Shown: piece after piece, positions 9,245 to 19,322 of the stretch | Layout: every line of letters starts with the position of its first letter | Position numbering within the stretch: position 1 is the stretch's first letter | NCBI GenBank assembly: GCA_030248135.1 | Contig: JASANC010004736.1 | Coordinates: forward strand, 1-64,000 | From: Theristus sp. LFF4_11 | Taxonomy: Eukaryota; Nematoda; Chromadorea; Monhysterida; Xyalidae | Direction: 5' to 3' | DNA length: 64,000 nucleotides | Position numbers and translations under genes: made by a program | The notes under the pieces: model-generated | The model's input: only the letters and a program-made list of their open reading frames with translations | Databases searched by the model: none | What the model was told of the DNA's origin: nothing

Positions 9245-11776
9245 TCAGAAATCGTCAGCCTTCCGAATGGCGACGGCGAAACGCATACACCACCCAGAAT
9301 TCCATGCATTCGTTGGGCACGCAGGCAGGCTCACATTGACCATTGTCCAACTGCCTTGGTTGTACCAGACGATGGTATTAGCACTGCCATTGCGTTCACC
9401 CACACCGAATAGGTCCCCACCGATTGCCAACAACTGTCCTGGACCTATGTCCACCAATGGTAGCTGAAAGTAAGTAAAAGAAGATTTAGAGGTGCATTAT
9501 TCTTTTTCAAACTCCAAATTCACTTCCGTGAAAAAAGCATGGTCAGTTTTTTGTTTTTAAATCTTTTTTAATAAAGAATTTATAAATTTTTAACGAATAG
9601 GGTAATTAAACAAGTCGCCGTCTCATATTATATGCAATAAACCCATGGTGGAATACTGCAACAGACATATTCACCGATTGAAATTGAGTGAAACGCCAAC
9701 TCACCTTATCGCGACCTCGCCCGGGCATATCATCAATGAGCGACCATCCGGTGAGGGCCGAGTATCGTTCGCAGCTGCGCATCCCCACATTAATCCCATT
9801 CTTCCAGTCTGAACCACCACAGGCAAAGCTGCACATACAGAAACGTTAATGTAGCACAATGCAAAACTATAAAACAAACTCATAAGTAAACCAGAACACA
9901 GCTTTGTATGCGACTGCTTGATTGACTGAATGTAAAATATGGCACGTCGATTGGCCTCTGTATATTACACGATGCAGCAAATCAACGTTGTCAGGACTCG
10001 AAATGTTAGATAAATGCCTATTATCACAAATTAAAACTGCACTACAAGTCAATTTTTTTGCAAAAGCTATAGCTCGGGTTTATTTTAAATTTTATATTGC
10101 GCGATTTCTGTTGTTTGGTTTTACTCTTAAGTTTTAGGTCAGAACTTTCCTATCATGCGTTGGCGCAAAACATGAGCTGAGAACTGTTCAATATTCAAAA
10201 ATTCAAAACATAATTTACCGCGTGGCAACAATTCGACGTTGATATGTATTACCGGTAGTTTTGTTTTCATTTGATCACACGTGATGCGTTTGCTGCTGAT
10301 TCAATGAACCGAACTGATCAGCATATACAATTGTATCACACAGAACGCTGTGTCAGGGAACATACATGTGTATGCCATCAGAGGCCATGGCGTGGTTGTA
10401 TCGTGGCACGTTCATGTCTGCCAGACGGTGCCACCTCCATTTGGCAGCGTCAACGTGGTACTCCAGTGCATGCGTAAATGGTATGCTGTTCGAACTGCGA
10501 ATGCCGCCACTGACGAACAGCTCACCCTGCAATTGCTGCCAATGTGTTTCGTAATTGTGTTCTTTCTATCGAATGATTGCAAAATCAAGAATCAAAAAGC
10601 ACACGTCAGTCAAATACTCCAAAAAAGTATCAATGTATTCATTCAGTTATGTAGGTTACATCTGGTTTTGAAAAAAAAACGCTATTACTGGATATTATAT
10701 TTTTTTTATTTTTCTTTGTTCAAATAAAAATTCCAAGTAAATGAGTGCCAAGAATGGCTTCTTCGAGTGGCTTGCACAAAACAGTAATAAGAACAAATAC
10801 AGTGTGACCATTTAATTTCGTCTAACCACAACTTGTAAATAACTTCATTTGAGAAAACACACTCGAAAACCACACATTTACAAAACTGAAATTATTGAAC
10901 ACAATGAACTGACCTGGTGCACGGCAGCGGCATGTCGATCCAGGCTCAGCTCGGGCGCCTGTGTGAAATTGACGGGTATCAGCGTCCAGTTCGCCTCGTG
11001 GTCGTCAGCCGGCCGCTGCTCGCACGATCGTTCGCATAACGCAAACCACCAATCATTGCAATTAGGTTTACGGAAACATCCGCACGCAATGGACACATTC
11101 CACGATGAAAGGAAGTGCATTGACGTTATAAATCTGGTCAATTGCAACGGCGGCACGTCACGCGTCACCCACGTCTGCGAGCGCACGTTGAACACGTGAC
11201 CATGGTGTGTGTTGCGATCTGTAGAATATTGAGAACACTGGTGAATAAGAAATGATACAACAAATGGCGTCTGATGACCAGCGCACTTGATCTTGACAGC
11301 GGTTTCAAAAACAAATATCCCATCCTAAGGAAGCATATCCTAAGGAGAAAGAGTGATGACGTTGACGCACTGCATTTTAAATAGATGAGTCTTGTAATAA
11401 AAAAATTCGTGCAGCCTTGCTCGGAGCATTGGTCATCGGTGTGCTAACAACGTGTTTAGCTGCTTTTTAATTCATGCAATTTTTGACGCGTTTTTTGCGT
11501 TGATTTTTATCACAATTTGATCACATCATAATTTGCTAGTTTTGCGCAGATGGAATGAAACACACTGGTTCAAACATGCACACTTGAAGTGTAAGTCACA
11601 CTTACAATCAATCAGCATCATTTCGTTGTTGTCGTTCAGCACCGCACCAGCCACTTTGCGTATTAGGAAGGTGTGGTTGGCAATCACCTCCAGTGACGCT
11701 GACCGTCCGTCGAGGCACAAAAGTCGGATGGGTTGGGGAGAACGAAAGAAGTTTTCAACAATCAGCACTTCGATCA
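9245..11776 (-). CDS. Kelch-like beta-propeller protein, copy A (five exons, 5' end uncertain)
   Basis: Exons in order on the minus strand: 11,606-11,776; about 10,914-11,291; 10,366-10,526; 9,705-9,828; 9,245-9,463 with a TGA stop. The last four join in frame (phases 0, 2, 0) at GT..AG sites: CAG|GTCAGT to GCAG|GG, CAT|GTATGT to GCAG|C, AAG|GTGAGT to TTTCAG|C. The product shows successive kelch-type blades: GELFVSGGIRSSN... ALEYHVDAAKWRWHRLADMN... YNHAMASDGIH, then FACGGSDW... CERYSALTGWSLIDDMPGRGR, then GQLLAIGGDLFG... WYNQGSWTMV. The second exon adds a Cys-rich insert. No BTB or BACK domain is visible, so this is not a standard KLHL ubiquitin adaptor. The first exon aligns with copy 0, but its join to the second is unresolved: phases do not match without another exon or an indel. 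The 5' end abuts a mariner fragment and LINE and may be lost. Function unknown beyond probable ligand or partner binding. Confidence 0.72.
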
Positions 11777-11831
11777 CTGAAAATGGTTGGAGTCGAAGTT
11801 TCACAGATAAAACGAATATAAGTACTGTATG

Positions 11832-11896
11832 TACAGGGTGTCCCAAAAAACACAACAAAAGTAAATGGCTCGCGCGGCCGACTGGATGCACGTGAA
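11832..11896 (+). mobile_element. Solo mariner-type terminal repeat
   Basis: TACAGGGTGTCCC and about 50 further bases match the end of the mariner foldback elements at 7.0 and 30.7 kb, then diverge within the LINE 5' region. No matching right end was found after the LINE. The same solo end is in copy B at 33,366. Confidence 0.7.
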
Positions 11897-12240
11897 ATCG
11901 TTTCAGGATGACCGTATGCACAAAAGTTTCATGCCTTATGGAAAAACCCCATACCGAACCAAACCAGTAAAACGTCAGCACACGACGAACTGTCCACCGT
12001 AACCTCACTTTAAATTCCGTGAAACATTTTCCTATCCCCGAGGGCAAACGAATTGAGTCCCGGGACCAAAATAAAAGATAAAAACACTTCAGAAGCCGCC
12101 GAGGAACGCCTACACGAGCGACGTACGCAGCAACAACAACAGCGACTACGTCCGGCGCGGCTGTTAAGTGTGGCGACAACCGTCTAACCACACGAGCCAA
12201 GTTCCTCCACGTGACGGTGCGCGACGCCACGTGAACCATA

Positions 12241-15200
12241 GTGCGCAACGTTCACCACCAAATGACGGCAACAACGGAAGGCAGGACAGTGAGGAAGCCG
12301 ACGGGGCTTACTCTAACCCAACGGCCCTCTTCAGAGCCTCCTGTGGGCGTCCTTGGGGGCTACCCACAGGGAACAGCACCCCGCGGTAGAACTGTGCCTT
12401 GCCTGTCCCGCGAACACCTGAAAATTGCGGCGTTCAACTGCCGTGCGCTCACATCGGACATACAGCAGAGGTAGACGCAACTGAGCATCGAATAGACATT
12501 ACGTGCGTCAGCGAAACACGGCTGCCAACAACATATGAGCAGGTTTCCGACCTGCTAGGCGAACGCAACTACAGATTGATAACATTCAACAACAATGACA
12601 ATACAAATCACCACTCTGGCGTTGGCTTCCTGATCAGCGAGCGCGCTGAGGGGTCGCTGGCGGCCATCATTCCAGTCAGCGACAGGGTGGCGTGCGCTCG
12701 CTTCAACACGTACATGGGCGTGCGGTCAGGCAGCAAAAGACGACGAGGAGGCTTGTTTCTCGTTGTCGCGTACGCGCCACATGAGGGGCACGATGCCGAG
12801 GTCAAGGACACGTTCTATCGAGAGCTGGCGCATTCCGTCACGCTGGCGTCATCGGGCGACGTGGTGCTAATCGCGGGTGACCTGAACAAAGCCGTGGGGC
12901 TGCTGTCACCACTCGAGCGTAGCGTCGGCGCGCAGCACGGTGTCCGTTCCGATAAACGGACTGATAACGGTCAGCGTTTGGTGACTTTTGCGGAAAATAA
13001 CGGCTTTGTGCTGTCGTCCACCACATTTCAGCACAGCAAGCGCAAGACGGCGACGCATCGACTACCGAACGGACAACTCCGGCAAATCGACCATATGCTG
13101 ATTGCAAGACGATGGCGGGCGTGCATCACGGACGTCAGGAGTTGCTGGCGCACCCACGTGGACTCGGACCATGCGCTGGTCGTTGCCAAGTGCCATCTCC
13201 AATTCCCGCGGACTCAGAGAAGGGCGTCGGGCGCGCCGCTGATTGACGTCGAGCGACTCGGCGATGATGCAGTGAGAGACAAATTCAAAAGCCGCTTAGA
13301 CGTGATTGTGACCAATGATGATTTGAGCTGGGTGAGAATTCGTGAAGACATGTGGACTGCTGCAGTAGAGGCCTGTGGTCGAAAGAGCCGACGCAAACAA
13401 CAGAACCCAATATTCCGATCCGATACAATAAATCTTATTAAAAGAAGACGCAAATTAACCGGCAAGGCGCGACGAAATGCAACGAAACAAATCAGGCGAT
13501 CTGCCAGGTGTGACCGAGAACACTGGTGGGAGCAGAGAGCGAAAGAAGTTCAGATTGCGACCAATGTAGGTGACACCAAAGAGCAATATCGGGCGATACG
13601 GCGACTGTGCGGCCAGAATGCGGGTATTCTGAGAGGCCCTATCAAAGCTGATGACGGCAGTCTGCTTGTAACCGCAGCGGACAAACTAGAGAGGTGGAGG
13701 GAGCACTTCAGCACCCAATTCGGTGCTGAACCTCCCAGGGACACCCCACTGCAACGTCCGCTTGACAGCACCACTAATAGCACTTCAGCAGTCAGCATCG
13801 AGCCACCAACAATTGAAGAAATCGTAAACGCGATCAAACGTCTTCGACCCGGAAAATCGGCGGGCCCTGATGGTCTGCCAGCGGAACTGTTCAAATGTGC
13901 ACCGGCGACGCTAATCCATCGTTTGCATCAGTGTCTGAGGCGCATCTGGGACACAGAGCAGATTCCGCCTGAGTGGAGAGAGTCTGTCTGCATTCCGATA
14001 CACAAGAAAAAATCAAGAATGGAGTGTGCAAACTACAGAGGAATCAACCTGTTGCCGACAATCACTAAACTGTTCGAGACAATTGTGCTAGTACGCATAG
14101 CGACGCTGAGAGAGCAACTGGCGAGAGAAGAACAGGCCGGTTTTCGCGTGGGCCGGGGCACAGTCGATAACGTATTCACCCTGCGACAGCTGACGGAGAC
14201 GCGAGCGCTCTACAATCGGCCGACACTGATGGCATTTCTTTACATTCGGGGTGCCTTTGACTCTATCGACAGAGAAAGAATGTTCGATATTCTCGCCGCC
14301 GGCGGATTCCCGGCAAAAATAATATCTCTAATAAAAGCAATTTACACCGAGCAGCGTACCAAAATTCGGGCATACGGCGGCCTATCAGCAGCGTTTGAAC
14401 CGAGAACCGGCGTCTGCAGGGAGGAGTCCTCAGTCCTGTCCTGTTCACATTTGTGATGGACAGGATAATCCGACAGGCTCAGACCGACTGCGGGGACTGT
14501 TACGGCATTTCCATGGGCTGCAGCGGCACGGAGGGGCCACAGTTGACGACCTTCAGATCACTGGAGTTCGCGGATGACGTGGGCATATTTGCGCAGACCA
14601 CGCCCTCACTGCAGCGAGGCCTGAACGCTCTGACGAAGGCAGCTGGACGGGTCGGCCTGCGTTTTGCACCGGCAAAATGCGAATTGCTCGCCGCAGACTG
14701 GCCCATCGGGGAAGCGGCAGATGTTACGATCGACGGCGTGCAACTGCCAAGAGTCGACTCGGCGGTCTACCTGGGGCGGTAATAAACGCGAACAATGACT
14801 GTTCAGATGATGTTCCTCGGCGCATCAAGCTGTCTGCCCTGGCGTTCCACAGCCTGCGGCGGCTGTGGCGATCGCACGACGTGTCAATACGCACAAAGGC
14901 ACGAGTGTACTCGGCGTGCGTCCGCTCGTCGCTGCTCTACGGCTGCGAATTGTGGTCGCTTAACAATTCAATATTAAATAAAATAAAAGTGCAAGACAAT
15001 CAGTGGCTCCGTTCCATCACCGGCACTCACTGGTCTGATCGCGTCACAAATAAAACCGTGCAACGTCGCGCATTCGGGCCGAAGGCGAACACTCAAGGCG
15101 ACATCACGCAGCTGATTCAGCTGCGACGTCTACGGTGGCTGGAGCATGTGGCGCGCATGAGTCCGAGCCGCATTCCCGCGCGGGCGATCATGGCGTGCGC

Positions 15201-15495
15201 GGAGCGTGACTGGCGGCGGGCACGAGGGCGACCGAAGGTGACGTGGCGAGAGATCACAAAAACTGAGACAAAACCGCTCTACACCAACGCGAGAGGGCGC
15301 ATTTTGTTTCCGCGTTCGGAGACGGCTGAGAAGCGAGGCGACTACAGCAGTTGGTACCGCACTATTCAGGCGAGCGCGAACGACAGGCAGCGATGGTCGG
15401 CAAACATCGAGGCGATCACGTACAAAACCGGAACGGTGGTGAACGGCGTCGAGGCCCGAACAACGGGAGCCGCGCTACGCGGAGCGACGAACTAA
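12241..15495 (+). pseudogene. Dead LINE retrotransposon, copy A (endonuclease-reverse transcriptase)
   Basis: One APE-endonuclease plus reverse-transcriptase reading frame broken into pieces. Endonuclease segment at about 12,420-13,240: AAFNCRAL strand, ITCVSETRL, GDLNKAVG, QIDHMLIARRW and VDSDHALVVA. RT segment from about 13,560: PGKSAGPDGLPAELFK, NYRGINLLPTI, EEQAGFRVGRGTVDNVFTLRQ, motif A, then LEFADDVG (motif C, 14,565-14,588), followed by an RTE/CR1-like C-terminal domain (YGCELWSLNN). Breaks: a frame change near 12,465, a one-base frameshift near 14,417, and another near 14,777. In motif A the position of the catalytic aspartate reads Tyr (AFLYIRGAFDS, TAC at 14,242), so the enzyme would be inactive even with frames intact. 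I favour an RTE-like clade, with CR1 the alternative. Confidence 0.9.
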
Positions 15496-16379
15496 GTCAA
15501 GTAAGTCACTTCAGAAGCATTATTTTTTGAAAAGTTCATTGAAAAAAAACGTCAATTTTTATAATTTTCATTCAATTTCATTTTACTTACAAAAGGGCTT
15601 GACTTAAGGTTAGGGTGAACGGTTACAAATAGCAAAGTCATAACTTAGCAATTTTTAATTTATTAAAATACGCGAGTTTAACTGAAATGTGCCAACTTGA
15701 GAAAGGTGGCTTTACGGCAGCATAACGTAATTTTTAATGATATGGTTGTTCAGAATACGTTACTTTTTTCTCTTTTTAGTTTAACCAAAAAGGTTGGTAT
15801 CGATTAACCCACATACGTTCGGGTCAATTTGCTAGTTACAGAAAAAAACTCGATGGGTACCCTACTCGACGGCGTTCTGTACGCTTTTTCGGGTTAGCCC
15901 TGGCTAAAAACATCGCATAAAATTCCAACAACAAGTGAAGCTTACCCATTGACCCATTGTACGGCCCAAGCTGTCTCTTGAATTGGACGCCAACTGAAAA
16001 TTTATGGAGTAGGGCAAGCAATGATGAAAAGTTTCAAAGTTTTCAGAATCAAAACCAACCAGACACTGACGGCGGCAGCATTGAGAGTGCAAAAATCAGA
16101 AAAATCATTGTTGCGGTTTGTTCTGCAAAGAGTTTAAAATTTTAAAAATTCAAATAAACTAAACTTTCAGTGTTATAAACTCATACGATTTTTGCGCGGT
16201 TCCAAGGCTGTAAAAGTTAAAGGTAAATGCTTAGTCAAGGTAAAAAAACATACCGGAAGGTAATGCTGTGAAGCCAGCAGAAAATATGCACGATCCGCTG
16301 TGTTTGTGTTTGTTTGCTAAAATAGAGAAACAAAATCTTTCTGTTCTCAAAAATTTACAGATTCTGTATTTAACACGAA
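15496..16379 (+). repeat. LINE 3' tail and dispersed repeat
   Basis: The LINE stop is followed by GTCAAGTAAGTC, an AT-rich stretch, and TTACTTAC... CTTGACTTA, an inverted match that could fold. From about 15,720 the sequence equals the repeat at 4,185-4,640 and 37,250-37,710, including a ~75-base dispersed motif at 15,849-15,922. No gene. Confidence 0.75.
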
Positions 16380-16732
16380 TACCGTATTAGGGTTAATTAG
16401 AAACCTGTTTGAAACACATACCCAGCGAATTCAGTGGCTGAATGCAGTGACATTGATGAAATTGTGCTACCAAAGGCCCCAAAGGGATGAGTTAATGGTA
16501 ATTTCATTACAAAAGGCTGTTACAAAAGGAAGTCTCTGTGAAAAGTAGAAGTTTCTGCGACTTTCTTGCCTGCCATGCAAGGTATTTTTGCCATTTTTCA
16601 ACAAACCCCCCCCCTAGAATTTTTTGTAAATTATCCCCCTCCCACCAATAATCCCCCCCACCAATAAGCCCCACCCCTAAAAGTCGCTGACGTATTAATC
16701 CCCCATGGGGGTTTATTGGAGGTAATACGGTA
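16380..16732. mobile_element. ACCGTATTA-type short inverted-repeat element, copy 1
   Basis: Bounded by TA-CCGTATTA and TAATACGG-TA. Contains C runs, the palindromic word CCCCCATGGGGG and a block GCGAATTCAGTGGCT shared with copies 2, 3 and 5. It marks the outer left edge of the large inverted repeat. No coding capacity. Confidence 0.8.
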
Positions 16733-16907
16733 TGTAATGTCTCAGACTCAGATCAAAAATTAAATTTCTTTTTTTAAATTAGTGTAAAAAGTAAAAACTA
16801 TGCGGTTGTACGTATTTCGCCTTGTCACCTGATTTGCAGCATTCCAGTCCACGTTCACACGAGCAAAAATGATCATTTTTTCCAAACACCAACTGGACCT
16901 GAGAGGA

Positions 16908-18227
16908 ATGACAATGTGTGATGGTGCTGTTAACTCGCAGCAAGACCCAGTAGCTACCGTAAGTTGAATTTCAAGGTTTTTTTGCAATTCAGGAAAAATG
17001 CTCGGCAATCAGCTTTAGATTGGATGTTCTATAATCTGTAAAGAATCGTTTCCCACAAAAACCATCAATAAAGGCGACAGTGTTGAATTTGATGCCGGTG
17101 ATGACGGTGCAGGCAGAACAATTGATTGGTCGGTCGTGTCACACAACACTGAAAACAAAACCAAGCAAGTACCGTAAAGTCTTGCATATAAGGTCTCCTT
17201 ATACATATATATGTAAATTTGAAAATCGAAAATTTCTAAAAAAAGCGAATTTTCGTGTGACAGCCTTATAAGTGGGAGGAGGTCTTATGCTGAACATTAG
17301 GAATTATGGGCCTTATAAACGGGGTAGGATTTTGACCATGTCAAAATTTTGAATTTTTTGGTTTCCCGCCCGTGTCACACTCCGCCCACTTTTGGGTGGG
17401 GGTCTTATAAGTGGGAGAACCTTATATGCTAGACTTTACGGTAACTGAACGAGATTGCGGCTCGATTACAGAATTTTGATCATTGAGCAGCTTGTTGACT
17501 TTCTTTGTGTCTTTCAGAACGGCGGCTGCATAAATTTGAAACGTTTTTGATTAAAACAACTTTTTAGCAATCTTCGCATCGACAACTGCGAGTGATCACG
17601 TTCAACACGTGGCTGTTTGGCCGCAATGTTGATCGAGGACTGATGCGCATTGCAGAGCATCTATCGTTGACCAACCCAGATATCGCCGTTCTTCAGGTGG
17701 TTTTTGGGTCTTGTTGAAAAATACCCGAAGCGCTGGGTGTTGCATGGTAGAAAGTATATGCCCGTGCCAACCACACACGCGAAAAATTACCAAACTTGAT
17801 ATTGATATACACAAAAATACGGATTACCGGGGAGCTCTTGATGAGTGTATCGAGTCCCGCCGAAAGGTGAGCATAGGCTCGATGGGCGCGCTACTCGACG
17901 GCGTTCTGTAGACCTGTGCGCTTCTCCGGGTTAGCCCCGGGCTAAAAAATCGTTTAAAATCCCAAGAAAAACAAAAAACAGGATTACGTAGTCCTAACTA
18001 AAAAATCGCCGAAAATTACAGGAAAAACAAAACAAAAATAACAGGAGTACATTTTTTGGCCGATCTCAGTGAACGTCGAAACGTTCCTGCATTTTCTCGG
18101 TCCCGACTGGAAAGGGGCACTCGGCGGCGGCGAGCGGTTCGATTTGCGCAACATCACTGCGAACACGTTCAAGCGGCTGATCATACTGACGAGACATGAG
18201 CTGCTCGCTGACACGTTCATCAACGAG
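16908..18227 (+). pseudogene. Partial inverted copy of the EEP gene (exons 1-4)
   Basis: Exon equivalents at 16,908-16,958, 17,019-17,168, 17,568-17,696 and 18,045-18,227 with the same splice sites as the minus-strand gene in the right arm. In the first exon three separate one-base insertions relative to the right arm replace a hydrophobic leader by a polar peptide (MTMCDGAVN...), which would abolish secretion. Exon 4 has three extra bases in frame near its start. Downstream exons do not exist on this strand. It is a 5' half gene with no 3' part: a pseudogene, or at best a source of truncated transcript. Confidence 0.8.
17170..17443. mobile_element. ACCGTAAAGTCT-type short inverted-repeat element, left copy
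   Basis: Ends TACCGTAAAGTC and GACTTTACGGTA, with inner CTTATAAGTGGGAG-like repeats and a CCGCCC segment. TA target site. It lies in EEP intron 2, directly on the 5' splice site. Same insertion as 22,599-22,875, carried by the inverted repeat. Confidence 0.85.
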
Positions 18228-18783
18228 GTGGGACAGACTAGGACACTGAACTCAGAATGGTAAAGGTGACATTAATTGGGAAGACAGACTGCTCTAAAAT
18301 TTGGCTTTGCGGCGGCAAAGATCGGGTAGTTCCTTGAACAGATTGTTTCTCCGTTTTCTCAGTATAACAAGACAATGAAGTTAAAAAACAGGAAATAGAA
18401 AATTGGAAAAGGTCCCACTGCCAATTCGTTCTCATCTGAGAACTACTTAAAGCCTGTGTGTTTCGGGTGTTCATAACGGACAGATTTCAAGTACACACGG
18501 GGTTCCTTGAACATATTGTTTTTCTCTTTCTTCAGTGTCTGTAATCAACCGTTTTTTGTCCAATAAAACCACGTTCTTTTAATCCAGACTCAACCGAAAG
18601 ATTGTCTTTTCTTTGACCACTGATTTTCAAACTTTCAAGCAGTTTTCCGTTTGCACAGGTCTTTCCAATGAATGGTGCGCAGTTTAGGGTGACACAAAAA
18701 TGCACGCAGTAGTACAGTGCCTCCAAATTTGTATGCACTGCTTTTTTCCTGAATGTCCTTCCGCATAGGCTTTTTTGTGTTTT

Positions 18784-19312
18784 TACCGTATTACTCCTAA
18801 TAAACCTCCCAAAATTAAACCCCCCAAAAATAAAACCCCCACCCCCTCGACAACTTTCCAAATAATCCCCCCAAAAATAATCCCCCATGGGGGATTATTG
18901 AAACCTGTTTGAAACACATACCCAGCGAATTCAGTGGCTATTGCAGTGAAAATGATGAAATTGTGCTACCAAAGGCTCCAAATGGATGAGTTAATGGTAA
19001 TTTCATTACAAAAGGCTGTTGTAAAAGGAAATTTATGTAGATTAGAAGTTTCGCGACTTCCTTCCTGCCATGGAAGGTATTTTTGCCATTTGCCCAATTC
19101 GAAAAATGGCTCCAAATAAACCCCCCCCCAAAAGCCTCAAATAAACCCCCAATTGAATTCGCTGGGTATGTGTTTCAAACTCCAATAATCCCCCATGGGA
19201 GATTAATTGTGGGGGGGATTATTCGGAAACTGGTCGGGGGTGGGGGTTTATTGGTGGGGGGGATTAATGGTGGGGGGGGGGTTTAATGGGGGTAATACGG
19301 TATTTCTCTTAC
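18784..19312. mobile_element. ACCGTATTA-type element, copy 2 (composite)
   Basis: TACCGTATTA... TAATACGGTA. Longer than copy 1, with several C/G runs and the palindrome AATCCCCCATGGGGGATT; possibly two nested elements. It ends nine bases before the 5' splice site region of EEP exon 7. Confidence 0.8.
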
Positions 19313-19322
19313 ATTCTCTTAC

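Larger units (their letters stand above)
8415..16379 (+). repeat. Segmental duplication, copy A (~8.0 kb)
   Basis: Nearly identical, in the same orientation, to 28,822-37,910 once a 1.11-kb insertion in copy B is removed. It contains a kelch-like gene (minus), a mariner terminal fragment and a dead LINE (plus). Both copies end against an ACCGTATTA-type short inverted-repeat element. Differences are rare point changes and small indels, so the duplication is recent relative to other repeats here. Confidence 0.92.
16733..18783. repeat. Large inverted repeat, left arm
   Basis: Reverse complement of 21,270-23,308 with a few percent differences, as judged by eye. Arms of about 2.05 kb are flanked on both sides by ACCGTATTA-type elements, themselves inverted relative to each other. 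The unique spacer is 19,313-20,819. It carries exons 1-4 of the EEP gene on the plus strand. Confidence 0.93.

Noticed and set aside
11526..12248. 240-codon minus-strand frame spanning kelch exon 1, the mariner end and the LINE 5' region
   Set aside because: Mixes three unrelated sequences; only the kelch exon part is supported by splice sites and copy 0.
12608..13107. Arg/Ala/Ser-rich minus-strand frames
   Set aside because: Shadows of the GC-rich LINE endonuclease coding region.
16760..17206. Minus-strand frames in the left arm
   Set aside because: Antisense of EEP exons 1 and 2.
18532..18888. Gly/Phe-rich minus-strand frame
   Set aside because: Low-complexity translation of the C-run short elements.
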